Shown here: in pieces, positions 1-9,400 of the stretch
Layout: every line of letters starts with the position of its first letter
Numbering within the stretch: position 1 is the first letter of the stretch
NCBI GenBank assembly: GCA_035476575.1
Contig: DATILL010000144.1
Coordinates: forward strand, 1-22,594
Source: DATILL01 sp035476575
Lineage (GTDB): Bacteria; Actinomycetota; Actinomycetes; Mycobacteriales; JACQDL01
Length of the DNA stretch: 22,594 bases
Reading direction: 5' to 3'
Made by a program: the position numbers and the translations under genes
Notes under the pieces: model-generated
Databases searched by the model: none
Seen by the model: the letters and a program-made list of their open reading frames with translations, nothing else
Told to the model about the DNA's origin: nothing

Positions 1-123
1 GCCCAACCCACCACCGGAACCCGCGAACCCGGCGCGCTCACCCGGGCCACCAGCACACCCATACACCAAAACAACCCCCACAAAGATCAACAACACCAGC
101 CGAAGATCAACCCACCCAGCTAA
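1..123 (+). CDS. possible 3' end of a gene entering from the left edge
   Basis: Frame 1 is open from the first base for 40 codons and stops at TAA (121-123). The peptide is rich in Pro, Gln, His, Asn and Thr and ends in KINPPS. I recognise no family, and composition is less GC-rich at third positions than in the real genes further right. The opposite strand reads as a hydrophobic stretch (LVLLIFVGVVLVYG), so coding on either strand is possible. Low confidence. Confidence 0.2.
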   Translation, partial: AQPTTGTREPGALTRATSTPIHQNNPHKDQQHQPKINPPS

Positions 124-259
124 TCGCGGATTCGGGTCTGAAATCCGGGCTGAAGTCCCGCCGGTTTGCGGGCGGCCGGACGAGAAGGGAGGCATCTGGC
201 TTGGCGGCCAACTCACATAGTTCGTGATCCATCGCGGGTGTTCCCGGGTATGGCATGGG

Positions 260-277
260 CACTGCTCTAAAGATGTG
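260..277 (+). repeat. left terminal inverted repeat of the IS4-like element
   Basis: CACTGCTCTAAAGATGTG reads inward from the left end. The reverse complement of 1740-1757 is CACTGCCCTAAAGATGTG, differing at one position. The pair defines the ends of the element. Confidence 0.82.
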
Positions 278-282
278 GTTGA

Positions 283-1425
283 TCAGGTCGTTCTGGGCAG
301 ATTTGACTCGGTGATCGTGATCGTGTAGGTCACGTTGCGGGTGTGCTGGGTTCGGCGGTCCTTGGCTGTTCTGGGTGCGGTTGGTTGTCGGTCGGTCCGG
401 TTGCGGGGTCCGGCGGCGATCACGGCGGTCAGGTCCGTCTGGTCTGGTCGGTAGCCGCGGCCGGGGCAGGGTGCCTGGCGGGTGAGGTGGTCGCGGACGG
501 CGCGCGGGACGGCGTTGAAGGAGATCTGGTGGGGGTCGATGCCCAGGTCGACGGCCGCGGCCACGACCTGGTCGACCAGGGTGTTGCAGACGGCCAGCAG
601 GCCCCAGATCTCTTGTTCGGCCAGGTCGGGGGTCTGTCCGCGCGGGCGGCGGTCCCCGCCCCACAATGTCGACTTGATCGTCTTGTAGGTCAGCTCCACC
701 TGCCAGCGGCGGGCGTAGGCCTGGGCGATCTGGGTGGTCGGGCAGGCCTGGTGGTCCAGCAGGGTGGTCAGGACCCGGAAGGTGCTGATGCGGGTCCGGC
801 TGGCCTCGTCGGTGACGGTCACGGTGAAGGTGACCAGGCGGGCAGTGAGGTCGGCCAGGCGGGGCGCGCGCGGGTCGCCGGTGGTCTTGCGGCGGCGGGT
901 GAGCATCGCGTCGGACTCGTGCGGGCGGAGCAGCCGCGAGCCGTCGGGCAGAGTGGCCGGCAACGAGGTGGCGCCGTTCTTGACCCGCCAGGCCAGGTGC
1001 GCTGCGGTGGCCGCGGCGGCGCGCCAGCGGTGCATCGAGAAGAAGTTGCGGTCTGCCAGGTTCAGGGTGTCGGGGGGTCAGCCGGATGACCAGACGGTCC
1101 CACAGGGCCCGCTCGCTGATCGCGCAGGAGTCGACGAGGGCGGCCAGGACCCGACGGGTCGAGCACACCACCAGGGTGACCACCCGGGCCTGCGGGTAGC
1201 GCCCGCCGCAGGGGACGGTGGCCGGAGCCCACAGCACCAGCGCCGGGTTGAGCTCTCCCAGCAACGGCCACAACCGGGCGATCACACCGGAACAGCCCTG
1301 TCCGCGGTACAAGCACAGGCCGATGACCAGCACCGTGGTGACGCCCCGGACAACAAGTCCCGACACCTGTCGGTAAACCCGGCCGCCGCCAGCGCCGCCG
1401 TCACCCTCGCTGGGACCGCCAGCAC
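283..1425 (-). pseudogene. IS4-family DDE transposase, frameshifted and internally deleted
   Basis: Reading leftwards, the remains appear in three pieces. Piece one starts near 1425 (LAAAGFTDRCRDLLSG). After a frameshift comes a stretch with TTVLVIGLCLYRGQG and GVIARLWPLL, then YPQARVVTLVVCSTRRVL, which on family layout should be separated by a longer segment that is missing here. After a second shift in a run of six C residues near 1073, the last 250+ residues (from DTLNLADRNFFSMHRW, stop at 283) are intact. This part carries the IS4 YREK motif YARRWQVELTYKTIK (Y, R, E and K at spacings 3, 4, 7) and a downstream LAEQEIWGLLAVCNTLV helix. The two frameshifts are seen directly. The internal deletion is inferred from how related transposases are organised. 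The long open frame that continues past the C-run to position 107 is an artefact of the shift. Confidence 0.82.
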
Positions 1426-1739
1426 CTACAGCGGGTCACCGCCCACCTCACCGGCAACCGCCATGCCGGCCCGGGCCCGGCCAGCACGCTCTCCCGCATC
1501 GACGACCTCAAGGCCTCAGCGCCCCACGACACCGCTGACCTGGGCATGACAGACGACGTGTGTCAAGACAACCCATGTCCTACCAGTGGCTTCGCCATAT
1601 CCCACACAACCCGGACACCACCCGCGTGGCGGATCCCCGACCACCCTCAGCGGCCACACCGTCCCGACACGGACACCAGCGATCGTTACCTCATCATCAC
1701 AGCCCCACCGTGGACGCCCCCATACCGGGCGATACCGCT
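1426..1739. other. unexplained 5' segment inside the IS element
   Basis: About 310 bp lie between the recognisable transposase start and the right inverted repeat. IS4-type elements normally leave well under 100 bp here. Neither strand gives a recognisable protein. It may be a badly decayed transposase N-terminus or foreign sequence caught inside the element. Confidence 0.4.
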
Positions 1740-1757
1740 CACATCTTTAGGGCAGTG
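1740..1757 (-). repeat. right terminal inverted repeat of the IS4-like element
   Basis: CACATCTTTAGGGCAGTG is the inverted partner of 260-277 with one mismatch. The transposase promoter would be expected just inside it, reading leftwards. Confidence 0.82.
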
Positions 1758-2445
1758 GGCCCTGGGGTGGTGGTCGGGGTTTGCGGCCCGGGCAGCGTGT
1801 CGGGGTGCCGGACCGCGACACGCCGAAGATCGCGGGGTGACCGGCTGGGAGCGTGAGGAGGGGGGGCATCCGCGGTGCTGTTAACCCCGATCATGGAGTT
1901 CCGCCGATGCTCCCGGACCCGACCCTACCGGCCTCGCTGACCGGGCTGCTTACGTGTGGGTGCCGGAAACTAGGGTCATGCCGTTGACCTGGGTGTTTGA
2001 TAGCAGCCTGATCATGGATCTCGGCCAAGTGGGCGAGCCGTTCAGGCCCTCATCGGTGACCGCGAGGTGAGACTCCTCGCGGGCATCCGGGTTCCGGGCT
2101 GTGGTGCTGGTGCCGCCCACACGCGATCATAGAACGCTTCGTCGGCAGCCGGCGGCGCAGATGCCTGACCGGATCCGTGTTCTGGCTGCCTGCGTGTGCA
2201 CCGCATGCTGGCGGAGGATATCGATCCCCACAGCCGACACCTCACATCACGTACGACACCCAGCAGTGCCCCTGCTCGCCGTGCCTGCCAGGCCTCCAGG
2301 CAGCTGATTCGGATGCTTCGCTCGGCACCGGCTTGACGGAGACTCCCGGATACACCCAGGTCGCACAGGGTGTCCGAGTTTTGGGCACCCACAGGGCTGA
2401 GGTGATGCTGGAACCTGTTGACCGTGCACCTGCCCGGGCGTGCTC
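1758..2445. other. gene-poor interval between the IS element and hicB
   Basis: About 690 bp with no gene I can support. At 1907 an ATG opens a short peptide, MLPDPTLPASLTGLLT, that resembles the N-terminus of some actinobacterial transposases and then breaks off, so a second transposase remnant is possible but weakly supported. Short open frames on both strands (for example 2042-2449 minus) have no recognisable features. No tRNA or strong hairpin was noticed. Confidence 0.5.
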
Positions 2446-2871
2446 TCAACTGGCCTCGGCGGACTGATCTTGTCGCCTCATCTGGGGGGTGCCGCTGGTG
2501 GGTGTCAGCTGGGACACCCGCTGCGGTGAGACACCCAGCACCCGGCCGATGTCTCGAACGGTCAGCCCGCTGCGTACCAGCCGGGCTGCGGCTCGGCGCA
2601 TCGCGGCGTCGGCGTCGGCTTGGGCGCGGGTGGCCTGCTGCCTGGCCTGGCGGGCCTGGCGGACGTCGTCGGCGACTGTCTCGGGTAGCACCTCGACGAC
2701 CTCGACGTCGAAGGAGGACGGGTCGAGGTTGAGGAACGCGGCGAGGGCGTCGCGAACCATCGCCTCCACCTGGTCAAGCCGCTTGGCCTGGGTGAACACT
2801 CCGGGCTGTTGTAGAACTCGCACCGCCCACCAGCCGCCGGAGCGTTCCGCGACCGCAGTGTACCTGGTCAT
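2446..2871 (-). CDS. hicB: HicB-type antitoxin with C-terminal helix-turn-helix
   Basis: This 141-residue protein is the likely antitoxin of a type II toxin-antitoxin pair. It should bind and block the HicA RNase and repress the operon. Residues about 4-48 (YTAVAERSGGWWAVRV, then a helix ending DALAAFL) fit the HicB partial RNase-H-like domain, which begins with a strand containing Tyr and a Gly-Trp turn. Residues 65-95 are Arg/Ala/Gln-rich and helical. Residues about 98-122 (LVRSGLTVRDIGRVLGVSPQRVSQL) form a clear helix-turn-helix. The C-terminal 20 residues look disordered. The ATG start is fixed by a strong Shine-Dalgarno sequence, GAGGTGAG, that overlaps the hicA stop. hicA lies 9 bp upstream, so the pair is translationally linked. 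Family assignment rests on domain order and partner. Confidence 0.8.
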   Translation of the reverse strand: MTRYTAVAERSGGWWAVRVLQQPGVFTQAKRLDQVEAMVRDALAAFLNLDPSSFDVEVVEVLPETVADDVRQARQARQQATRAQADADAAMRRAAARLVRSGLTVRDIGRVLGVSPQRVSQLTPTSGTPQMRRQDQSAEAS

Positions 2872-2883
2872 GGTCTCACCTCA
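2872..2883 (-). promoter_or_regulatory. hicB ribosome binding site overlapping the hicA stop
   Basis: On the minus strand the sequence reads TGA GGTGAG ACC ATG. The hicA stop codon supplies the first bases of the GAGGTGAG Shine-Dalgarno, three bases before the hicB ATG. Terminating ribosomes can re-initiate on the antitoxin gene. Confidence 0.6.
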
Positions 2884-3096
2884 TTGATCTTGCTTGCCGG
2901 CCAGCGTGTGGCTGACGTGGCGGAGGATCGCTCGGGCGGTGTTGTCGTTGATGTGCGTGTGCCGTGGGATGGTGAACTGCGCAGGGCCGCACCGGTAGAC
3001 GCTGTGCGCGCCGCCTTCGTGGAGGAGTTCCAGCTCGACCGCGTGTGCTCGGGCGAGCGTTCGGAGGGCCTTCAGCAGTTCGGTTTGTCTCACCAC
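2881..3096 (-). CDS. hicA: HicA-type mRNA interferase toxin
   Basis: This 71-residue protein is the size and layout of HicA, a small double-stranded-RNA-binding-fold RNase that cleaves mRNA and stalls growth when not held by HicB. Residues 6-22 form the first helix (ELLKALRTLARAHAVEL). GGAHSVYR (28-35) carries the expected catalytic His31 in the family G-x-H-x-x-Y position. FTIPRHTHIND (41-51) matches the conserved IPRH strand, and TARAILRHVSHTL is the closing helix. Two GTG codons in a row (3094-3096 and 3091-3093) are possible starts, with no strong Shine-Dalgarno, so the mRNA may be leaderless or poorly translated. It is the first gene of a two-gene operon, in the usual toxin-first order for hicAB. 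All key residues are present, so the toxin is probably functional. Confidence 0.83.
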   Translation of the reverse strand: MVRQTELLKALRTLARAHAVELELLHEGGAHSVYRCGPAQFTIPRHTHINDNTARAILRHVSHTLAGKQDQ

Positions 3097-3107
3097 TGTA
3101 AGTCTAG

Positions 3108-3142
3108 TGATCTGGTCGGATCAAGTGCTGTCTGGTAGACAG
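3108..3142 (-). promoter_or_regulatory. candidate hicAB operator: two adjacent dyads
   Basis: Two inverted repeats sit 12-46 bp upstream of hicA: TGATC-N6-GATCA (3108-3123) and CTGTCT-GGT-AGACAG (3128-3142, 6-bp perfect arms). HicB proteins with a helix-turn-helix bind palindromes in this position, so these are plausible autoregulatory sites. That they are bound is inference. Confidence 0.4.
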
Positions 3143-3598
3143 GATGCGGGTCGCGATGCGCCGAGCGGCTGTGGGACCGGAGTCTTGCTGCCTTCCGTCG
3201 CCCCGGTTATCTGGTGTGGTAGCGGCTTGGATGCCGGGTGAGGCGGTGGCTGTTCGACCAGTGGATGGCTGCCCGCGCGCCGCTTTGGGGTGCATCCAGT
3301 GGTCGTGTCCGCCCTGCCTTGTGTCTACGCTGCGGCCGAAGCCGAGGTCACCCGGCTCGGGCAAACATTCGCACGCTGAACAACCGGCTTGTCTCCGCGG
3401 GACCACCCAACCCAGCCAGAGCCTCTTGACGAGGTCCGCACCGAACGAGCAACGGGTCTGCTTTGTGGCCGTCCCATCCTCGCCCACCTGGGTTGCGGGT
3501 GGCGGCGCGGTCTTGTCGGTGCCGGCCCTTACGGTGTCAGTCGACAGCCGGGTGCGACCGGGGCTGGCAGGTGCGACGGAGGGCTAACGGGTGCGGTG
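3143..3598. other. intergenic region between hicA and the Wadjet operon
   Basis: This interval of about 450 bp lies between divergent hicA and jetA. Several short open frames exist on both strands, but none has recognisable motifs or consistent codon bias. It must hold the Wadjet promoter, which I cannot identify with confidence. A GGAGGG at about 3579-3584 precedes the jetA start region. Confidence 0.5.
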
Positions 3599-5158
3599 AT
3601 GGGGGACTGGCATCGGGTGCCGCCGGACATGTTCCGGTTTACCTCGGGCGACCGGGCGGAGCTGTACGCGGCGATACTGCACGCCTTCGGCGAGGCGAAC
3701 GAGCGGCTGGAGACCGCGCTCGGGCTGGACGAGGTCCGCGCCAGGCTCCGGTCGGTCGGCTGGTTCGACGCGCTCACCGACGACGACCTGGTCGCCGCGC
3801 TGCGCCAACTGAAGGACTGGCAGCTCCTGGAGGTGATCCAGAACCACGCGGTGAACTACCGCACCGCCGAGGAGTATGAGCGGCGCAACCTGCAGTACTC
3901 GCTGACCAGGCGGGGCGAGGCGGCCTTCGCCGGGGTGCAGCACGCGCTGGCGGTGCTGGCCTCCACCGGTGCGCTGCAGACCGCGGTGCTGGACGCCGTC
4001 GCTGACCGGCTGGACGAGCTGTTCGGCCTGCTCACCGACGCCGGCTCGGCCAACCGCCGGGTGTTCACTGCGCTGCAGGAGCTGGAGGGGCACCTGGACG
4101 CGCTGCGGCACAACACCAAGCAGTTCAACGGCGAGCTGCAGCGGCTGCTCCGGGCGGACGGCACCGACCTGGGCACCTTCCACGAGGTCAAGGCCGCCAC
4201 CGTGGCCTACCTGCAGGAGTTCCTCACCAACCTGGACCAGCGCGCGCACGCGATCGCCTCCTCGCTGGCCCGGATCGAGGAGCGCGGCGTGGCCGGGCTG
4301 CACCAGCGGGCGCTGCTGGGTGCCGAGCTGCCGCCGGTCGCCGGGGCCGACCCGGCACCGGCCTGGCTGGCACACCGCCGGGCCCGGTGGGACGGCATGC
4401 GGGCCTGGTTCCGCCCGCTGGACGGTACGCCGGCCCGGGTCGGGCAGCTCCACGTCGTCGCCCGCCGGGCGATCGTGACGCTGCTGCAGGTGCTGGACCG
4501 GATCACCGAGTCGCGCCGGCGGGCGTCCAGCGCCGTGGCTGACTTCCGTGAGCTGGCCCGCTGGTTCGCGGTGGCGCCGGGCGAGGCCGACCTGCACCGG
4601 CTGTGGTCCGCGGCGTTCGGGCTCGGTTCGGCCCGGCACGCGCACCTCGGCCAGCCCGACCCCGAGCTCATCCCGGTCGGCACGCCGTGGGCGGCGGCAC
4701 CGCCGGTCGAGGTGTCCGCGCTGCTGCGCACCAGCGGCCGGACCGAGCGGTTCAGCCGCACCGGCCGGGTCCGCGACGTTGTCGCCATCAAGGCCGCGCG
4801 GGCCGCGCGGGCGCGCGCCGAGCGGGCCGAGCTGGAGGCCGCCTGGGGGCGGCTGGGCACCGACCGGCCGGTCCGGCTGTCCGACTTCGGCGAGCTGGAG
4901 CACCCGGTGTTCGAACGGCTGCTCGACCTGCTCGGCCGGGCACTGGCCACCGGGGCCGACGCCGAGGGCGCCCGGCGGGCCGTGACCAGCGACGGCCGGG
5001 TGGAGATCGTGTTGTGGCCCCCGCCGGATCGCCGTACCGCGGTGCTGCGGACCGCGTGGGGCACCCTCACCGCGCCGGACTACGTCGTCGACGTCCGGAC
5101 CGCCGGCGACACGTCCCGGCAGCAGCCGGCGCCCGACCGGCGGGAGGCGGCCGGATGA
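3599..5158 (+). CDS. jetA: Wadjet type II JetA (DUF2397, TIGR02677 family)
   Basis: This 519-residue protein is the first gene of the four-gene anti-plasmid operon. JetA is the kleisin-like subunit that bridges the SMC ATPase heads and recruits JetB. The N-terminus (MFRFTSGDRAELYAAILHAF, residues 11-30) matches the characteristic opening of the TIGR02677 family, followed by a winged-helix-like region (LTDDDLVAALRQLKDWQLLE) and long helical middle segments (residues about 115-230 and 260-330). Basic helical segments (VVAIKAARAARARAERAELEAAW) lie towards the C-terminus. I chose the ATG at 3599; an in-frame GTG at 3596 is equally possible. The frame stays open upstream to 3389, but that extension shows no family features. 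The stop overlaps the jetB start as ATGA. Length is normal for the family and no lesion is visible. Confidence 0.9.
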   Translation: MGDWHRVPPDMFRFTSGDRAELYAAILHAFGEANERLETALGLDEVRARLRSVGWFDALTDDDLVAALRQLKDWQLLEVIQNHAVNYRTAEEYERRNLQYSLTRRGEAAFAGVQHALAVLASTGALQTAVLDAVADRLDELFGLLTDAGSANRRVFTALQELEGHLDALRHNTKQFNGELQRLLRADGTDLGTFHEVKAATVAYLQEFLTNLDQRAHAIASSLARIEERGVAGLHQRALLGAELPPVAGADPAPAWLAHRRARWDGMRAWFRPLDGTPARVGQLHVVARRAIVTLLQVLDRITESRRRASSAVADFRELARWFAVAPGEADLHRLWSAAFGLGSARHAHLGQPDPELIPVGTPWAAAPPVEVSALLRTSGRTERFSRTGRVRDVVAIKAARAARARAERAELEAAWGRLGTDRPVRLSDFGELEHPVFERLLDLLGRALATGADAEGARRAVTSDGRVEIVLWPPPDRRTAVLRTAWGTLTAPDYVVDVRTAGDTSRQQPAPDRREAAG

Positions 5159-6483
5159 GCAACCTCGCCAACCAGCTCGCGGTGGCGGAACGGGCCGAGG
5201 TCGCCCGCGCCATCCGGCTGCTGCTCGCCAGCCCGCTGGTCACCGAGCGGGCCAGCCCCGACGTCTTCGACCTGGTACGGCGCCGTGCGGAGCCGGTGGC
5301 CCGGTGGTTCGACTACCACTGCGGCTGGTCGCTGGTCGTGGAGCCGAGGTTCGGCTACGCCCGGCTGGTCAAGATCCGGGCCGAGGCGGCGGGCGCGGCC
5401 GGGTCGGCTGGCGCGGCCGGGTTGGCGGGCGGGTCGGCCCGGCCCGCGCGGCGGCTGCGGTCGGGCCGGGCGCCGTTCGACCGCCGCCGCTACACCCTGC
5501 TCTGTGTGGCGGCGGCGGAGCTGCTGTCCGCCCCGGTCACCACCATCGGCCTGCTCGCCGACCGGGTGGTTCAGGCCACCGCGGCCGACCCGGTGGTGCC
5601 GCCGTTCGACACCGCCAGCCGGGCCGAGCGGATGGCGTTCGCGGACGCGCTGCGGCTGCTGGAGGCCGCGGCCGTGCTGGACGTGCTGGACGGGAGCACC
5701 GACAGCTTCGTCGAGTCCGCCGAGTCGAAGGTGCTCTACCGGGTCGACAGCACCCTGCTGATCCGGCTGCTCGCGGCGCCCAACGGCCCGTCCCAGCTCG
5801 GCATCCCCACCGAGGAGGTGCCCGGCCGCTTCGACGACGTGCTTGGCGCGCTCATGCACGAGCGCCGCTACGGCTGGACCGACGAGGCGGTGATCAGCTC
5901 GGAGGTGCAGCGCAACCTGTGGCTGCGGCACAGCGTGCTGCGCAGGCTGTTCGACGAGCCGGTGGTGTACCGCGAGGACCTGACCGAGGCCCAGCTCGGC
6001 TACCTGACCTCGCCGACCGGCCGGCAGATCATGCGCCGGGCGGTCGAGCAGGCCGGGTTCGTCCTGGAGGAACGGGCCGAGGGCTTCCTGCTGGTCGACG
6101 CCGAGGCGCTGGCCACCGACACGAAGTTCCCGGACGACGCCAGCAACGCCAAGGTGGCCGCGCTGCTGGTGCTGGACACGATCATCGCCTCGGCGCTGGG
6201 CGTCACCCCCGAGCAGGTGGTGGCGGAGGCGGCCGGGCTGCTGCGGCGCTTCCCGCAGTGGGCCAGGTCGTACCGCTCGGCGGACGGCACCGCCCGGCTG
6301 GCCGCGGACGCGCTCGCCGTCCTCGCCGACTTCGGCCTGGTCCGGCAGGCCGGCGGCCGGATCGTCGCGCGGCCCGCGGCGGCGCGCTACACCGTGCTAC
6401 GGGCGGACGTCGTCGGTGACCCCGGCAGCAGCGACAGTGACGGCAGCGACAACGGCAGCGACGATGGAGGGGCACCGCGATGA
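5155..6483 (+). CDS. jetB: Wadjet type II JetB (DUF2398, TIGR02678 family)
   Basis: This 442-residue protein is the presumed KITE/MukE-like subunit that joins JetA on the JetC heads. Conserved TIGR02678 features are visible: an N-terminal helix (VARAIRLLLASPLVT), VRRRAEPVARWFDYHCGWSL (residues 41-60), and FDRRRYTLLCVAAAELL (108-124), followed by winged-helix-like segments such as TDEAVISSEVQRNLWLRHSVLRRLF. Two oddities are an Ala/Gly-rich linker (residues about 77-97) inserted between conserved blocks, and a Ser/Asp/Gly-rich C-terminal tail encoded by GGCAGCGAC-like repeats just before the overlap with jetC. Both ends use ATGA overlaps, so translation is coupled to jetA and jetC. Confidence 0.9.
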   Translation: MSNLANQLAVAERAEVARAIRLLLASPLVTERASPDVFDLVRRRAEPVARWFDYHCGWSLVVEPRFGYARLVKIRAEAAGAAGSAGAAGLAGGSARPARRLRSGRAPFDRRRYTLLCVAAAELLSAPVTTIGLLADRVVQATAADPVVPPFDTASRAERMAFADALRLLEAAAVLDVLDGSTDSFVESAESKVLYRVDSTLLIRLLAAPNGPSQLGIPTEEVPGRFDDVLGALMHERRYGWTDEAVISSEVQRNLWLRHSVLRRLFDEPVVYREDLTEAQLGYLTSPTGRQIMRRAVEQAGFVLEERAEGFLLVDAEALATDTKFPDDASNAKVAALLVLDTIIASALGVTPEQVVAEAAGLLRRFPQWARSYRSADGTARLAADALAVLADFGLVRQAGGRIVARPAAARYTVLRADVVGDPGSSDSDGSDNGSDDGGAPR

Positions 6484-9400
6484 GCGTCACCGAGCTACCG
6501 CACCGGGCGCTGGCTGGGCCGGGCCAGGCCGAAGTCGACGAGGACGGCGAGCCGGCCGCTCCCGGCGTACCCCGGTGGCGGCCGACCCGGGCTGGCATCC
6601 TCAACATCTGGCGGTACTACGACGAGACCTTCGAGTTCCACCGCGGCCGGCTGCTGCTGCGCGGCCCCAACGGCACCGGCAAGTCCAAGGCGCTGGAGCT
6701 GCTGCTGCCATACCTGTTCGACGCCAGCCTGCGGGCCAGCCGGCTGTCCACGTTCGCCACCGGCGAGCGCACCATGCACTGGAACATGATGGGCGAGGGC
6801 GCGACCGGAGTGACCCGGGTCGGCTACGTCTGGCTGGAGTTTGGCGCGGCGGGCGGCGCGGCGGACGGACCGGAGCTCTGGTTCTGCTGCGGCGCGAGGC
6901 TGCAGGCCACCGGGCACACCACCACCGTCACTCCCGACTACTTCACCACCAGCCAGCGGATCGGCCAGCCCGGGGGCCTGGCGCTGACCACCGAGGCAGG
7001 CCAGCCACTGACCAAGGCCGCGCTGGTCGAGGCGATCGGCGACGCCGGGGTGGTCCACCCCTCGGCGAACGAGTACCGCACCGCGATCCGGACCACCCTG
7101 TTCCCCGGGCTCAGCGAGCAGCGCTACGACGCGCTGATCACCGCGCTGCTGCAACTGCGCACCCCGAAGCTGTCCGAACGGCTGGACCCGGGGCTGCTGT
7201 CCGCCCTGCTCTCCAGGGCGCTGCCGCCGCTCGGTCACGCCGAGATCACCGAGCTGGCCGAGGGGTTCGAGCGGCTGGACCGGCAGCGCGACCAGGTGCT
7301 CAAGCTGGACGCCGAGGTGCAGGCCGCGGAGGTTATCGCCGCACGCACCCAGGGGTATGTCCAGCGGGCGCTGCGGGCCGCCGCCGCGACGTTGGTCTCA
7401 GCCACCTCGGAGCTGGACAAGCTGACCAGGGCGGCCCGTGAGAGCGAGGAGAAGTACCAGCAGGCCGTCGCCGGCAACGCGCGGGCCAAGGCGGCGAAGG
7501 CCACCCTGGACGGCCAGGCCGAGGTGCTCTCGGCCCGCATCGACGGCCTGACCAACAGCGAGTCCTACACCAAGGGCCGCGAGCTGGACCGGCTCCGCCA
7601 GCAGGCGGCCGACGCCGGGCGGGAGGCCGCCCGCCGGCAGCGCGAGGCGGCGGCCAGGCAGGCCGAGGCAAGCGCCGACCGGGAGCAGGCCGGCACCGCC
7701 CGGCAGGCCGCCGAGTCGATGGTGGCCGGGGTGGACGCCGCCGCCGCCGACGCCCGGCGCGGCGCGGACCGGGCCGGGATGGCCGGCACCTACCAGGAGC
7801 TCACCGCGGCGCTGGCGACGAGCCCGCAGCTCGCCCGCCAGCTCCTGCGGGCGGCCGTCGAGAGCCGCCAGGGGCAGATCCGCGAGGTGCGGCAGGCCGT
7901 CGACGACCACGACCGGGCGGTGCGCGGCCGCCAGGACGCCGAGGCGGAGCTCGACCACACCCGCACCGACCTGGCCACAGCGACCGCCGGGCAGGCGACG
8001 GCGGCCGCCCGGTACGACGCGGCCCTGGCCGAGCAGGCGGACCGGCTGCGCCGCTGGGCCGCCGGCTGCGCCGAGCTGGTGATCGCCGACCCCGAGGAGC
8101 TGGCCGAGCTGGCCGGCGCACCGGACGCCGTACTGGAGATCGTGACGGCCGCGGTCCAGGAGGCGCTGCGGGCCATCGCCGGGCTGGAGTCCACCGCTAC
8201 CGCTGAGCGCGCGGCCTACCAGCGCGAACGCGCCGACCTGGCCAGCGAGCTGGACCGGCTGCGCCGCGACGTCGACCTCCCGCCGCCGGCCCCACACACC
8301 CGCACCGCCGACCGCGCCGCGATGGCCGGCGAGCCGCTGTGGCGGCTGGTGTCGTTCGTCGACGGCGTGCCGGAGCCGGCCCAGGCCGCCGTTGAGGCGG
8401 CGCTGCAGGCCAGCGGGCTGCTCGACGCCTGGGTGACGCCGGCCGGGCCGGTCGCCGTCCGCGGCGGTGCGGGCGGCCATGACACCTTCGCCGACGCCGA
8501 GCTCGCTGCACCGGTCAGCGGCCGGTCGCTGGCCGAGGTGCTGCGGCCTGAGCCGGGGGCGGCCGTGCCGGCCGAGCGGATCCACCGGCTGCTGGCGGCG
8601 GTCGGCTACGGCGAGACCCTGCCGGCCGGGCCGGCCGCGCCGGCCGCTGCGATCGGCGCGGACGGAAGCTGGCGGCTGGCCAGCGCCACTGGAAGCTGGG
8701 CCAAGAGCGAGGCCGCGCACATCGGCGCGGCAGCCCGGCAGCGGGCCCGGCAGCGCCGGATCGCCGAGCTGACCGAGCAGGTCGACCGGCTCGACGGGCT
8801 GGTCGCCGAGCTGACGGCCGACCTGCTGCTGCTTGCCGGCCGCCGCCAGCAGGTCGACGCCGAACGCCGTGCCCGGCCCGACCACCGGCACGTCGAGGCG
8901 GCCAAGCGCGGCCTCGACCGCGCTGAGGCCGACGTCGCGGCCCGCGGTGACGCGGTCAACCGGTGCCTGGCCCGGCTGGCCGAGCGCGAGCAGCAGGTCC
9001 GGACCGCGCTGCGCACGCTCACCGGGCTGGCCGCCGAGCGGCGGCTGCCGGCCGAGCTGGCCGCGCTGGAGGAGCTCGACCAGGCCGTCGCCGCGCTCCG
9101 GGGCATCGCCGACCTGTGGCTGGACGCCCACCTCGGGCTGGCCAGCGCACGTGGCGCGGCCGACGCCGCCGAGGAGCGGGCCGACCGCTCCCGGCGGCAC
9201 GCCGAGGACGGCGAGCAGGACGCCACCGAGGCGGCGGCCAAGGCGGCGAGCCTGCGCAGCACCCTGGAGGCGGTGGAGAGCACCGTCGGGGCCGACTACC
9301 GCGCCGTGCTCGCCGAGATCGGCCAGCTCCGCGGCGAGCTGGTGGCGGCGCGGGAGGAGTCCGGCGCGCTGCAGGACGTGCTGCTGGCGCTGGCCGGCGA

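Larger units (their letters stand above)
260..1757 (-). mobile_element. IS4-family-like insertion sequence, inactive
   Basis: A 1.5-kb element bounded by 18-bp imperfect inverted repeats (260-277 and 1740-1757, 17 of 18 matching) holds a minus-strand transposase gene whose C-terminal part carries the IS4-family YREK signature. The transposase stop lies only 5 bp inside the left repeat, as expected for an IS end. The flanking bases show no obvious 9-12 bp target duplication, so the insertion is old, rearranged, or one end was displaced. The transposase is broken (separate entry), so the element cannot move itself, although it could be mobilised in trans by a related copy. Confidence 0.8.

Noticed and set aside
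1065..1085. Programmed frameshift in the C6 run of the IS4-type transposase
   Set aside because: A second frameshift and a probable internal deletion elsewhere in the gene show general decay, and IS4-type transposases are not known for programmed frameshifting.
2042..2449. Minus-strand 135-codon open frame downstream of hicB
   Set aside because: It has no Shine-Dalgarno, no recognisable motif and mixed codon bias; not enough to call a gene.
3584..4903. Minus-strand open frame of 439 codons antisense to jetA
   Set aside because: It has low-complexity composition and no motifs, and jetA on the plus strand has family features and is joined by ATGA to jetB.
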